A stretch of 64,000 nt of DNA from CAVQYV01 sp963718295 [NCBI: uncultured Methylomirabilota bacterium] (lineage in GTDB: Bacteria; Methylomirabilota; Methylomirabilia; CAVQYV01), in the NCBI GenBank assembly GCA_963718295.1, contig CAVQYV010000006.1, positions 248,001 to 312,000 of the forward strand, given 5' to 3'. The notes below the pieces were generated by a model. That model was not told the origin of the DNA. It ran no database searches and saw nothing but the letters and a program-made list of their open reading frames with translations. Of this stretch, positions 16,977-27,407 are shown piece after piece; position 1 is the stretch's first letter; each line of letters starts with the position of its first letter. The position numbers were made by a program, and so were the translations under genes.

Positions 16977-17411
16977 TTATTCTGGAATGATGAGCTCAAG
17001 GGCTTTGCGACCACCGCGAACAGCAGCGACTGGAATGCGTTGATCGAGCGTCGCCAGTTTGCCTCTTTTGTGAATGGCCAGTCCCAGCAGGTAGACGTCG
17101 GTGATTTGAACATGGGTGATGATCACATCGGGTTCGAGCATTTCAAGGATACCGATATCCTCAGTCCAAAAGTGATGACCTGGGGCCTCACAGAACTGGC
17201 GCAAGATGGCAAGTACAGCCGTGACATCCCCTGGCCGGTTTGGGTAGTTTGGGTGGCTGGCAATGCGGATAAATCCGTTTTCGCTCAGAGGACAGGTTGC
17301 CCAAGCCCGGTGACCCCTTTCGGCGAACCAGCGATGGGCTGATCCATGATGAATATGCATTGGATCACTCAAAGCAAGAAGCAAATTAACATCCAGAAGA
17401 TAAGTTGTCAT
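16977..17411 (-). CDS. PIN-domain toxin, VapC type
   Basis: The 144-residue protein opens with TYLLDVNLLLALSDP, placing the first catalytic Asp at residue 7, and has the later acidic positions in LSENGFIRI, ITDVYLLGLAI and LATLDQRIP. PIN toxins cut RNA, often tRNA or rRNA, using these acidic residues to hold magnesium. The gene overlaps its antitoxin by four bases (ATGA), the usual translational coupling of VapBC pairs. Length is normal and no break is seen. Confidence 0.88.
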   Translation of the reverse strand: MTTYLLDVNLLLALSDPMHIHHGSAHRWFAERGHRAWATCPLSENGFIRIASHPNYPNRPGDVTAVLAILRQFCEAPGHHFWTEDIGILEMLEPDVIITHVQITDVYLLGLAIHKRGKLATLDQRIPVAAVRGGRKALELIIPE

Positions 17412-17635
17412 GGCGTTTCATCTCGAAGGTGGTTGACCATCTCCAGCGTGACCACGCCGGCATCTGGCTGGACGGGAAATAGCGGCAGGCCATGCTTTAT
17501 AGATACGGAGGTCTGACGGGTCAATGCTTGTCGAACCAGATCCGATAGCACCCGGCCAACCGTGCTGCCTCGTTGCTTTGCGATTTCCTTGGCTGCGAGA
17601 AGGACATCTTCTTCAAGATTAATCGTTGTACGCAT
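17408..17635 (-). CDS. Ribbon-helix-helix antitoxin, VapB type
   Basis: I placed the start at ATG 17635, where GGAGGAAATA precedes MRTTINLEEDVLLAAKEIAK. A longer frame to 17695 lacks a binding site. The N-terminal 45 residues form a ribbon-helix-helix DNA-binding domain, and the tail (LFPVQPDAGVVTLEMVNHL) should wrap the toxin. It sits immediately upstream of and overlaps vapC. Such antitoxins repress their own promoter. The pair lies between sulfatase 3 and a sulfatase remnant. Confidence 0.85.
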   Translation of the reverse strand: MRTTINLEEDVLLAAKEIAKQRGSTVGRVLSDLVRQALTRQTSVSIKHGLPLFPVQPDAGVVTLEMVNHLRDETP

Positions 17636-17702
17636 TATTTCCTCCAAGGGATCGTGGTGGGAGTGCGCATCTGATGCTTGATGATAAAACATCACACGCG
17701 CA

Positions 17703-17839
17703 ATGGCAAGAAAAGTTTATCCAGAACCTCATTTCCCGGCATCGTTGGGAGGACCTTGGAAGAATCCTCGCCGGCGTGGCCGGAACCGACAGGGGCAAAG
17801 GAAGGCGCCCCCAGCGTGCCCTTCTTCATCATTAACGAC
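17703..17839 (+). pseudogene. Arylsulfatase N-terminal remnant
   Basis: From ATG 17703 the frame reads MARKVYPEPHFP. After a one-base shift it continues GIVGRTLEESSPAWPEPTGA and KEGAPSVPFFIIND. This matches the N-terminus of the intact sulfatase at 9.7 kb (FPGVIGRTAEVSKPAWPEPN, RAKEGAPNVLFIVLDD). It stops before the formylglycine motif, so only about 45 residues of a former sulfatase remain, joined to the leader of the next gene. Confidence 0.8.
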
Positions 17840-17874
17840 GCTGTTTACCGTCAAAGTTTCCTGGAGGATTCTCG

Positions 17875-18543
17875 ATGTCCATGAAAGAGCCCGCCCAAGC
17901 AGCCCGTATCGAGCCGCGCTGGCCCGTCGCACTCACGTTACTCGCGGTAATTCTCTTGCTGGCGTTCATGCCCGAGCGCGTCGGATTGTTCCCGAAGTGG
18001 CTTCCCTACGTCTTCGGAATCGCGCTCATCGTGCCGATGACTGCCATCGGGCTGACTGCAGGAAAAGCGCGGTGGCTGCGCATCGAGCGCACGATCTTGC
18101 TGCTCTTCATCGTGGTCGCGACGGGCGGAACCCTCGCGAACCTGGCGAATCTGATCTACGTGATGGTTCGCCGATCGGCGGAGATCGGCGGCGTGCAGCT
18201 TCTCACCTCAAGCATCGCGGTGTGGGTCACCAACGTGCTCATGTTCTCGCTGCTCTACTGGCAGATCGATCGCGGCGGCCCTGAATCCCGGGTGAACAAC
18301 GCGAGCACGAGGCCCGACTGGCTCTTTCCGCAAGCGGGGGCTCCCGAGGACGCGCCGCCCGACTGGCGGCCGACGTTCGTCGACTACCTGTTCCTTGGAT
18401 TCTCGACGGCGACGGCGTTCAGCACCACCGATGTTATGCCGTTGACGCCTCGCGCCAAGATGCTGATGATGCTCGAAAGCACGATCTCCCTCGTGACGAT
18501 CGTCGTCGTCGGGTCACGGGCGATCAACATTCTCGGTAATTAG
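17875..18543 (+). CDS. DUF1345-like multi-pass membrane protein
   Basis: The 222-residue protein has about six hydrophobic segments and the conserved stretch YLFLGFSTATAFSTTDVMPL before a final helix. An internal segment (SSIAVWVTNVLMFSLLYWQI, DRGGPESR) also recurs in the family. I assign it to the DUF1345-type group tentatively. Function is unknown. GGAGGATTCTCG precedes ATG 17875. A close paralogue with frameshifts lies at 47.5-48.1 kb, next to a BASS transporter. This copy is near a BASS gene and a SulP permease, so a role in anion handling is a guess from context. Confidence 0.65.
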   Translation: MSMKEPAQAARIEPRWPVALTLLAVILLLAFMPERVGLFPKWLPYVFGIALIVPMTAIGLTAGKARWLRIERTILLLFIVVATGGTLANLANLIYVMVRRSAEIGGVQLLTSSIAVWVTNVLMFSLLYWQIDRGGPESRVNNASTRPDWLFPQAGAPEDAPPDWRPTFVDYLFLGFSTATAFSTTDVMPLTPRAKMLMMLESTISLVTIVVVGSRAINILGN

Positions 18544-18635
18544 AGGACACGATGGGGAGAAGGTGCCCATGAATTGCCTGACATCGGGGCACCGGAAGGA
18601 GTGGTTCCGCTCATGACGTCCGCAGGAGGTCGTGT

Positions 18636-20393
18636 ATGACTGGAGTAGCCAGACGGGCGATCCACAGGTTCGCGCCAGGGTTGGCTGCGCTGGGCAGCTA
18701 CGACCCGGCCTGGATTCGGTACGACCTCTTGGCCGGGGTGTCGGTCGCCGCTGTTGCCGTTCCGATCGCCATCGCCTACTCCCAGCTTGCGGGCCTTCCT
18801 CCGGTCTATGGTCTCTATGCCAGCATCCTGCCGCTGGTGGCCTACGCGGTGTTTGGCACTTCCCGGCAGTTGATCATGGCTCCTGATGCGGCAACCTGCG
18901 CGATCGTCGCGGCCGTCGTGATGCCGCTGGCTGGACCGGACCCGGCGAGGTACCTCTCGCTGTCGATGACGCTCGCCATGATGACAGGCGTCTTCTGCAT
19001 CGTGGCCGGCCTGATGCGTCTGGGCTTCCTGACGAACTTCCTGGCGCGACCCATTCTCGCCGGCTACCTCAACGGCATCGCCATTTCCATCATCAGCGGA
19101 CAGCTCGGAAAGCTGTTCGGCTTTTCGGTGAAATCCTCCGGCTTCTTTCGTCTCCTGGCAGAGTTCGTCTCCAAGCTGGGAGAGACTCACGGGCCGACCC
19201 TGACCGTCGGCCTGGCGGTCTTTGCCCTGCTGCGACTGCTCAAGCGTCTGGCGCCCAGGATCCCGGCGCCCCTGATCGGCGTGGCGCTGGGGATTACGGC
19301 CTCGCAGTTCTTCCGTCTCGGCGAACGCGGAGTCGCGCTGCTGGGGACGATCCCCGCGGGGCTTCCGAAGCTGATGATTCCAGAAATAGGCATGAGCGAC
19401 TGGGGCCCACTGGCACTTGGCGCCGTGGGCCTCGCGCTGATCAGCTTCAACAGCGCCATGGTGACCGCCCGGGGCTTCGCCGTGAAGAACCGCTACGAGA
19501 TCGACTCGAACCAGGAGTTCATCGCCCTCGGCGTGGCCGACATCGGGGCGGGGATGCTGCAGGGCTTTGCTGTCAGCGGAGCCGATTCCCGCACGGCCGT
19601 CAACGACTCGGTGGGCGGCAAGAGCCAGGTCACCGGACTGGTTGCGGCCGGTCTGATCGTGGTGACTCTGCTCTTTTTAACGGTACCGCTCGCGTCGCTG
19701 CCCATCGCGGTACTCTCAGCGGTGCTGGTCAACTCCGCCCTAGGTCTTTTCGATCTTCCAGGCCTGGTCGGACTGCGACGGATCAGTCCCCGGGAGTTTC
19801 GCCTCTCGATCATCACGCTGCTTGGCGTCATCACTGTCGGCGTGCTTCCGGGGGTCCTGGTCGCGGTAGGTGTTGCGATCCTGCAACTTCTGGCCAAGGC
19901 CTCACATCCGCACGACGCAGTGCTGGGACGGATACCTGGCACCGATGGCTATCACGACATCAAGGACCGCCCGGAGGCCGAGACCATTCCCGGGCTGCTG
20001 ATATTCCGCTTTGACTCCGCGCTGGTGTTCTTCAACTCGGATCACTTCAAGTCCCGAGTCAGGACCGTGGTTAAGGAGGCAAAGGCGGAAGTGCGGTGCT
20101 TGGTTCTCGACGCCGAGACCATGCCTGGCATGGACAGCACGGGCGCGGCAGCCCTCGGCGAGGTGTGCAACGAACTAACTGAGAAAAGCATTTTCTTCGC
20201 AATAGCGCAGGCCAAGGGACCGCTCCGTGACCTGCTCGATCGAACGGGGCTCAAGCAGCAGATCGGGCCCGACCGGTTGTTCCCGACGCTCGAATCTGCA
20301 GTCGAGGCGATGAGGAGCACGCTCGCCTCCAGCGACCGGCCGGTCAAGGCCGATGCAGAGGATCGGGCTGGATCGAGGAAGATGACAAGATGA
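18636..20393 (+). CDS. SulP-family anion (sulfate) permease with STAS domain
   Basis: The first 420 or so residues carry the SulP transport domain, starting with YDLLAGVSVAAVAVPIAIAY and GLPPVYGLYASILP, both family hallmarks. The cytoplasmic STAS domain follows at about 440-565 (LLIFRFDSALVFFNSDHFK and VLDAETMPGMDSTGAAAL, with the DST segment). SulP proteins move sulfate, bicarbonate or other anions, often with H+ or Na+. Its place downstream of several sulfatases makes sulfate a likely cargo. Length (585) is normal. A T-rich terminator follows. Confidence 0.9.
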   Translation: MTGVARRAIHRFAPGLAALGSYDPAWIRYDLLAGVSVAAVAVPIAIAYSQLAGLPPVYGLYASILPLVAYAVFGTSRQLIMAPDAATCAIVAAVVMPLAGPDPARYLSLSMTLAMMTGVFCIVAGLMRLGFLTNFLARPILAGYLNGIAISIISGQLGKLFGFSVKSSGFFRLLAEFVSKLGETHGPTLTVGLAVFALLRLLKRLAPRIPAPLIGVALGITASQFFRLGERGVALLGTIPAGLPKLMIPEIGMSDWGPLALGAVGLALISFNSAMVTARGFAVKNRYEIDSNQEFIALGVADIGAGMLQGFAVSGADSRTAVNDSVGGKSQVTGLVAAGLIVVTLLFLTVPLASLPIAVLSAVLVNSALGLFDLPGLVGLRRISPREFRLSIITLLGVITVGVLPGVLVAVGVAILQLLAKASHPHDAVLGRIPGTDGYHDIKDRPEAETIPGLLIFRFDSALVFFNSDHFKSRVRTVVKEAKAEVRCLVLDAETMPGMDSTGAAALGEVCNELTEKSIFFAIAQAKGPLRDLLDRTGLKQQIGPDRLFPTLESAVEAMRSTLASSDRPVKADAEDRAGSRKMTR

Positions 20394-20579
20394 CAAAGAT
20401 GAACTCACTGCCGTCGGCATTTCACCTGCGAGGCTGGGTAGATCGACTCCATGCGTCGGGAATGAGAAAATAGCCAACGGCTGCAGCCCTGGCTGTTGCA
20501 GCGATGAAGCAAGAATGGGGGTTGTGTTTTTTCGAGCGATGTAGTCTACTACTTCTGTCCTCCCGCGTGAAGGAGGTCG

Positions 20580-20604
20580 GGGGGCTTGCCCGCCCCCAGT
20601 TTTT
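20580..20604 (+). terminator. Intrinsic terminator after sulP
   Basis: GGGGGC (20580-20585) pairs with GCCCCC (20592-20597) around TTGCCC, followed by AG and five T residues. It lies about 190 bases after the SulP stop and before the HdeD gene. This is one of few hairpins in the window with a true T-run. Confidence 0.7.
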
Positions 20605-20677
20605 CACGGATTCATGGACCGAGGGATCAGCCGTAAGCGGAAGCCCGCATAACAGCCCAACCAGAAAGGAGCTATCC

Positions 20678-21256
20678 ATGTCTAACCTGTTTTCGCGATA
20701 CTGGTGGATTTTGGCCTTGAGGGGAGCTATAGCAGTTATCTTTGGCCTGCTCGCGTTTATCTCGCCAGAGATCACACTGGCAACGCTCATCCTTTTCTTC
20801 GGCGCCTATGTGCTCATGGATGGGGTCTTCTCGATCATTCACGCGATAGGGGGCTGGCAAGAGAGGGATGATCGATGGTTTCTCCTGCTCGAAGGTCTCC
20901 TGGGAGTGGGCATAGGGATCTCTGCCTATCGGGCTCCAGGGATCACAGCCACAGGCGTTCTTCTGTACATTGCTGCCTGGAGCCTGGCGATGGGAATCCT
21001 CAAGATCGTCACCGCCATCCGTCTTCGAAAGGTGATCCAGGGGGAATGGTGGCTGGCGGCAAGCGGCATCGTTTCGCTCCTTTTTGCCACGCTTTTGATG
21101 TGGTTTCCGGCCGTTGCTGCCCTGGGCCTTCTCTGGCTGATCGGGGGTTATGCGTTCATATACGGGCTGATCTTGATGGCAGTCGGTTTCAAAGTTCGCG
21201 GGCTGGACGCGAAAAAGGAAGAGGCAAAAGCAGGAAGGAAAACCCTTTCAGGATGA
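20678..21256 (+). CDS. HdeD/DUF308-family membrane protein
   Basis: The 192-residue protein has six hydrophobic helices and the HdeD layout: YWWILALRGAIAVIFGLLAF as first helix, then an internal repeat of helix pairs ending with ALGLLWLIGGYAFIYGLILM. HdeD-type proteins are inner-membrane proteins linked to acid or general stress. The molecular activity is unknown. ATG 20678 follows AAAGGAGC. The longer frame upstream covers the sulP terminator, so I rejected it. Confidence 0.85.
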   Translation: MSNLFSRYWWILALRGAIAVIFGLLAFISPEITLATLILFFGAYVLMDGVFSIIHAIGGWQERDDRWFLLLEGLLGVGIGISAYRAPGITATGVLLYIAAWSLAMGILKIVTAIRLRKVIQGEWWLAASGIVSLLFATLLMWFPAVAALGLLWLIGGYAFIYGLILMAVGFKVRGLDAKKEEAKAGRKTLSG

Positions 21257-21355
21257 TGGCCCATTTGTAGCCGACAGGGAACAAATCGCCATCGGCTTCC
21301 GGCCGTGGGTTGTTTATCGCGAGAAAGGAGAGATCATGAAAAAGAGAGAGGCATC

Positions 21356-22996
21356 ATGGCTCGGCTCTTAGTCATTGTCGTATGTGCTACCCTGTCCCTT
21401 ATCGGAGCCCCAGTTTCCTTCGGCCAGCAGGAAGTGCCGGTTCCCGCTCCTAAAGAGTTCACCGTGCAGACCTCTCCCGTCCGGATCGATGACACGGTGC
21501 TTTTCTCCGTTCGGGGCATCAAGGCCTATCCCTCCGAAGTCCGGGCAGCGGCGATCGTAGAAAGGATCAAGAACCTCGCCGGGGATCGGTCCTTGCCCAC
21601 CGATTCGATTACGGCCGTCAAATCGGAAACTACCACCGACATCGTGGCCCGCGACAGGCCCATCATGTCCGTCTTTGACGCCGACGGCGCCTTGGAAGGA
21701 ATCACCCGGCAGGAACTGGCAAAGGTGTATGTCATCAGGATTCGCTCCGGCATTGAAAAATACCGCCGGGACCACAGTACGCAGAGCCTCCTGACCGGTG
21801 CTCTCCGCGCTCTTCTTGCCACACTGATTCTCATCGGGGCCCTCCTTCTGATCAGAAAGCTTTTCCGCGCTATCAGCGTATTCACCGAAAGAAGGTCCAA
21901 GGCACGCATCCAGTGGCTTCAGATCAAGTCCTTCGAGATCGTCCACGCCGAGCAGATCTGGGCAATGCTCAGAGGCTCCCTGGGGATCGTTCGCCTCCTC
22001 TTGATTCTCGTGATCCTCTACTCCTACTTGGGTCTCGTCTTGAGCTTTTTCCCCTGGACGCGGATCCTGTCTGCCAATCTGCTGGGTTATGTCCTCACGC
22101 CCCTCCAAACCATCGGGAAGGCAGTTATCGGATATATCCCCAATCTGATCTTCATCGCCATCCTGGTTGGCATAGCGCGTTACGTGCTGAAGGTGATGCG
22201 GCTTTTCTTCGTGGGGATTGAAAAAAGGACGATCACCCTCTCGGGGTTTGACCCGGACTGGGCCAATCCGACCTACAAGATACTTCGCCTCGTCGCCATC
22301 GCCCTTGCGGCGGTGGTAGCCTATCCCTACATACCCGGGTCCGAGTCACCGGCATTCAAGGGAATCTCGATCCTTATCGGGGTCATCTTCTCTCTCGGCT
22401 CCTCCTCGGCCATCTCCAATATCATTGCGGGATACACGATGATCTACCGGAGGGCCTTCAAGGTGGGGGACCGGGTGAAGATCGGTGATCTGACTGGCGA
22501 TGTGGCCCAGATGCGGCTCCTCGTCACCCATCTCACCACCATCAAGAACGAGGAGATCATCGTCCCGAATTCCCTCATTCTCAACAGCCATGTCATCAAT
22601 TACAGCTCACTGGCCCGGGAGCGGGGGCTGATCCTCCATACGACGGTGACCATCGGCTACGATGCACCCTGGCGTCAGGTACATGCGATGTTGTTGATGG
22701 CTGCCGAGCAGACGCCAGGGTTATTGCGCGAGCCGCGTCCCTTTATTCTCCAGAGATCGCTCGATGACTTTTATGTCACCTACGAACTGAATGCCTATAC
22801 CGATGCCCCCCAAGCCATGGCCCGCATCTATTCCGACCTTCACCAGAACATCCAGGACGCCTTCAACGAATATGGGGTGCAAATCATGTCGCCGGCGTAC
22901 GAAAGCGACCCGGACCGAGCGAAGTTTGTGCCGAAGGAGCGATGGTACGCGGCCCCTGCGAAGCTGCCCGATGATGCCAAATCGGGGGGGCAATGA
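21356..22996 (+). CDS. MscS-family mechanosensitive channel
   Basis: A signal peptide (LLVIVVCATLSLIGAPVSFG) is followed by a periplasmic domain (about 20-140), several membrane helices (about 150-360) and the MscS core. The core shows SSSAISNIIAGYTMIYRRAF and KVGDRVKIGDLTGDVAQM, the pore helix and beta-domain signature. These channels open under membrane tension and release solutes. A GAGAG stretch lies before ATG 21356. Another ATG at 21336 is out of frame. Length is 546 residues, typical of the larger MscS type. It ends about 200 bases before the patatin gene. Confidence 0.88.
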   Translation: MARLLVIVVCATLSLIGAPVSFGQQEVPVPAPKEFTVQTSPVRIDDTVLFSVRGIKAYPSEVRAAAIVERIKNLAGDRSLPTDSITAVKSETTTDIVARDRPIMSVFDADGALEGITRQELAKVYVIRIRSGIEKYRRDHSTQSLLTGALRALLATLILIGALLLIRKLFRAISVFTERRSKARIQWLQIKSFEIVHAEQIWAMLRGSLGIVRLLLILVILYSYLGLVLSFFPWTRILSANLLGYVLTPLQTIGKAVIGYIPNLIFIAILVGIARYVLKVMRLFFVGIEKRTITLSGFDPDWANPTYKILRLVAIALAAVVAYPYIPGSESPAFKGISILIGVIFSLGSSSAISNIIAGYTMIYRRAFKVGDRVKIGDLTGDVAQMRLLVTHLTTIKNEEIIVPNSLILNSHVINYSSLARERGLILHTTVTIGYDAPWRQVHAMLLMAAEQTPGLLREPRPFILQRSLDDFYVTYELNAYTDAPQAMARIYSDLHQNIQDAFNEYGVQIMSPAYESDPDRAKFVPKERWYAAPAKLPDDAKSGGQ

Positions 22997-23070
22997 TTCC
23001 CCTTCATGGATGGGGCTACCTTGCCCGATTCAGAAAACCAGAAGAACCGAACAAAAAGGACGTCGAAAGG

Positions 23071-23193
23071 ATGAACAAGATGAGGGTGGTCGCTCATCCG
23101 ATGGCGATTTCACGTCGCCAAATACGCCGGTGGAAAACGTGTTCAATAGAGGACCCCGCCCCTGCGCGCGGTCCAGTTGGGAGGGAGGTCACG
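23071..23193 (+). repeat. Conserved leader, copy A, upstream of patatin 1
   Basis: This stretch is about 90 percent identical to 37179-37301, which precedes the second patatin gene. It contains two adjacent small stem-loops, GATGAG/CTCATC (23079-23098) and TGGCGA/TCGCCA (23102-23120), whose stems are unchanged in both copies. The stretch is open in frame with the patatin gene and begins with ATG, but no spaced ribosome-binding site precedes it. It may be a structured mRNA leader or a duplicated unit. Confidence 0.65.
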
Positions 23194-24585
23194 ATGAAAA
23201 GACGGTCGCTGTTGTTTCTATCCACGATGTTGCTGGCTATCCTCGGGGCCGGCTGCGCCCACTACCCCATCAACCAGCCCTTGAAGCAATACGACCCCCA
23301 GGTGGGCTATCGGGGCAAGAACCTCAGAGATCCTGCCAGGGAAGACCGTCTCTTGATGATCCTCAGCTTTTCCGGCGGGGGGACCCGAGCGGCCGCCTTT
23401 TCCTACGGGGTGCTGGAGACGTTGAGAGATACGACGGTCTCCCTGCACGGCCAGCAGAGGCGCCTCTTGGACGAAGTGGACGGGATCACCGGCGTTTCCG
23501 GCGGGAGCTTCACCGCGGCCTACTACGGCCTCTTCCGGGACCGGATCTTCGAGGACTTCGAGACCCGATTCTTAAAGCAGAACATCCAGGGCAAACTGAC
23601 GCGCGCCACCTTCTTCAACCCGATCAACTGGGTCCGACTGGCCTCTCCTTATTTCGATCGCAGCGACCTGGCGGCGGAATATTACGACAAGCATGTCTTC
23701 GATGGAGCAACCTTTGATGACCTGCTCGCTCGGAAAGAACCGATGATCTTCATCAATGCCACGGACATGGTGCACGGAACTCGGGTGTCCTTCCACCAGG
23801 ATGCATTCGATGCGTTGTGCTCGGATCTGTCCACCTTCCCCGTTTCCCGGGCCTGCGCCGCTTCCTCGGCGGTGCCCATGGTGTTGAGCCCCATTACCTT
23901 GCGCAATTACGCCGGCCAGTGCGACTTCCAGATGCCCAAGGCGCTGGCAGAGGCCATGCAGCCCCCCAGGGACACAACGGCGCGCCGCTTCGACCTGGCC
24001 AATAACATGATGCCCTTCCTGGATTCGGAAAAGAAGCCCTACCTCCACCTGGTGGACGGGGGGGTGTCCGACAACCTGGGCCTTCGAGCGCTCCTGGAAC
24101 GGGTCACCCTGATGGGCGATATTTGGACCAGTCTCAAATATGGCCACCTGGAAAACGTAAACAAGATCGTCTTCGTGGTGGTGAATGCCGAGACCGCCAT
24201 CGACGACAAATGGGATCGCTGGGAAAAGATCCCCCCCTTCGGGGCTATGCTCAGTTCCTATTCCTCCATCGGCATTTCCCGCTACAACACCGAGACGGTG
24301 GCGCTCCTGCGGGAAAGCTTCCCCCGCTGGGCGGAGGAGATTCGCAAGGGGCGCTGCGGTTCGGGGCCGATCTCGACCGAACCGGGTTCCTGCGGCGATA
24401 TCGAATTTTACTATGTGGAGGTCCGGTTCGAGGCGTTGGACGATGAAGCCGAACGGACCGCCCTCAAGCGCCTTCCCACTGCCTTCGCTTTGGAACCGGA
24501 ACAGGTGGACCAACTGCGGGATGCGGCCCATCGCATCCTGACCAAGGATAAGGAATTCCAACGACTGGTTCAAGACCTGAAGTAG
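23194..24585 (+). CDS. Patatin-like phospholipase lipoprotein
   Basis: The protein begins with a lipoprotein signal (LAILGAGC lipobox) and carries the patatin active site: oxyanion loop SFSGGGTRAA, nucleophile elbow GVSGGSF, and the catalytic Asp in LVDGGVSDN. Patatins release fatty acids from lipids. A lipid anchor suggests action at the envelope. ATG 23194 was chosen for GGGAGGTCACG upstream and for the signal peptide. The frame extends further up through the conserved leader. Length is 463 residues. A paralogue of 465 residues lies at 37.3 kb. It is followed at once by a truncated aldolase gene. Confidence 0.88.
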   Translation: MKRRSLLFLSTMLLAILGAGCAHYPINQPLKQYDPQVGYRGKNLRDPAREDRLLMILSFSGGGTRAAAFSYGVLETLRDTTVSLHGQQRRLLDEVDGITGVSGGSFTAAYYGLFRDRIFEDFETRFLKQNIQGKLTRATFFNPINWVRLASPYFDRSDLAAEYYDKHVFDGATFDDLLARKEPMIFINATDMVHGTRVSFHQDAFDALCSDLSTFPVSRACAASSAVPMVLSPITLRNYAGQCDFQMPKALAEAMQPPRDTTARRFDLANNMMPFLDSEKKPYLHLVDGGVSDNLGLRALLERVTLMGDIWTSLKYGHLENVNKIVFVVVNAETAIDDKWDRWEKIPPFGAMLSSYSSIGISRYNTETVALLRESFPRWAEEIRKGRCGSGPISTEPGSCGDIEFYYVEVRFEALDDEAERTALKRLPTAFALEPEQVDQLRDAAHRILTKDKEFQRLVQDLK

Positions 24586-24586
24586 G

Positions 24587-25045
24587 GTGCAGAACTGCCT
24601 TGAGGGTTTCAATGCCTTGAATGGAGGGGAATGCGGAAACGTCCATGGAGTCTATAAGCCCGGCCAGGTGAAACTCAGGCCGTCTATCCTGAAGGAGGGA
24701 CAGGAAGCCGTGGAAAAGGCCTTTGGCAAAGGGGCGCGGTTTGCCCTGGTCTTTCACGGAGGCTCCGGATCTGCTCTGGAGGAGATCAGGGAGGCCGTCG
24801 ATTATGGGGTCGTCAAGATGAACATCGACACCGATACCCAATATGCGTTTACTCGCCCCATTGTGGACCATATGCTGAAAAACTACGAAGGCGTCCTCAA
24901 GATCGAGGGGGATGTGGGAAACAAGGAGAAATACGATCCCCGTTCCTATATGAAGCTCGGGGAAGCTGCCCTGGCGGAACGGGTGAAGCAAGCGGTCACC
25001 GATCTGAGAGGTGTCGGAACCACCCTCTTCGGAAGCGGTGGTTAG
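24587..25045 (+). pseudogene. fba: Class II fructose-bisphosphate aldolase, C-terminal half only
   Basis: From about 24630 the translation reads GNVHGVYKPGQVKLRP, LVFHGGSGSALEEIREA and VVKMNIDTDTQYAFTRP, the C-terminal half of a class II (zinc) aldolase of the mycobacterial type. The zinc His in FHGGSGS and the substrate loop are present. The first half, about 190 residues with the catalytic Asp and other zinc ligands, is missing. The fragment joins the patatin stop within a few bases, so the start was deleted or misassembled. On its own it should be inactive. It heads the glycolytic cluster. Confidence 0.85.
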
Positions 25046-25077
25046 AAGGGAACCTGAGGGGATTCGAAAACATATGA

Positions 25078-26161
<1,084 letters not shown>

Positions 26162-27333
26162 GGATCTTGGAGGCAAGCGGAACTACCTTGTCGTAGGGGA
26201 TGCGAGCCGGGTCTCAGTCACCTTCTCCCGACTGCCGCAGGCGGTGAAGCCCGGCGATCGACTCTACCTGAACGACGGTCTCATCCAGCTTGAGGTCGCA
26301 GAGGTAGTCAAAACAGAAGTCCGATGTCGCGTCCTCGTCGGAGGCGAACTCCGCTCCAGGAAAGGATTGAATCTTCCTGGTATCGACCTCGGGATTCGAG
26401 CCTTCACCGAGCAAGATCACCAATGGCTATCGTTTGCCAAGGAGAGGGGTCTCGATGCCGTCAGCCAGTCTTTTGTGGAAGGCGCCGCAGACGTTGCCGC
26501 TGTTCGTAAGGCGGCGGCCGATCTGGATTACCATCCCTTCATCATCGCCAAGATCGAACGGTTGAGGGCATTGCATCACATCGATGAAATTCTGAAGGTA
26601 GCCGACGGGATTATGATCGCCCGAGGGGATCTCGGGGTGGAGATCCCCATCGAGCAGATCGCCATCGTGCAAAAGGAGCTGATGAAGAAGGCAAATCTGA
26701 AGGGGAAACCGGTCATCACGGCGACGCAGATGCTTGAATCCATGACAGACAACCGACGACCCACCCGGGCGGAATCAACCGATGTGGCCAATGCGATCCT
26801 GGACGGGACGGACTGTGTGATGCTCTCGGGGGAGTCCGCCATGGGAAAGTATCCGGTGGATGCGGCAGCGATGTTGGCCAAGATCGCTGCCGCCACCGAG
26901 TCCCACCGGATCGCTCATCCTGTGCGAGAGACCTTGGGGGCTGACAAAGGGGACGGGCATTCCAGCCTGGTGGATCTGATTGCCCTGAGCGTGGCGACAA
27001 CGATGGAACGAGTCTCTCCGGCTGCCGTGATCGTACCGAGCCGAAGCGGGGCTACGGCTCGAGCCCTGAGCCGCTTTAAGCTGCCGGTGCGGATTGCAGC
27101 GGTGAGCTCAGAGGAAGACACCTGCCAGGGACTCCAGTTTTCTTATGGTGTTTATCCCGTGCACGAGCCAGAACATCCGCAAGACTGGGAATGGCTTTGC
27201 CCGGCAATGGCTACGGACGCATGGGGTTGAGGGTGACCTCGTGATCTTGACCGAAGGACCCTCCTCGAATCGTCCGGAGGCGAACCACCGCATGGAGATC
27301 ATCGATCTTCGTCCCAGGCCTGAGAAAGGTTGA
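26162..27333 (+). pseudogene. pyk: Pyruvate kinase lacking its N-terminus, with a late frameshift
   Basis: The coding text starts at GKRNYLVVGDASRVSVTFSR, inside the B domain, immediately after the gap stop. The first 110 or so residues, including the GPKIR region, are missing and no start codon is convincing. The rest is good: LNDGLIQLEV, AKIERLRALHHIDEI, MIARGDLGVEIPIEQ and the TATQMLESMT phosphate loop. Near 27190 one extra base moves the end into another frame (FARQWLRTHGVEGDLVILTE), which completes the C-terminal regulatory domain. The same kind of N-terminal loss affects the fba fragment nearby. Confidence 0.85.
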
Positions 27334-27407
27334 GATGGGTAAAGCCGAGATTTCTCAAGATGATATAGGGAGCGGCCGCGCAAACAGAAGATAGAGAAGA
27401 GGCTATC

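Noticed and set aside
23071-23193. Cyclic-di-GMP or other known riboswitch in the patatin leader
   Set aside because: The stems are short and none of the conserved nucleotides of known riboswitch classes were seen.
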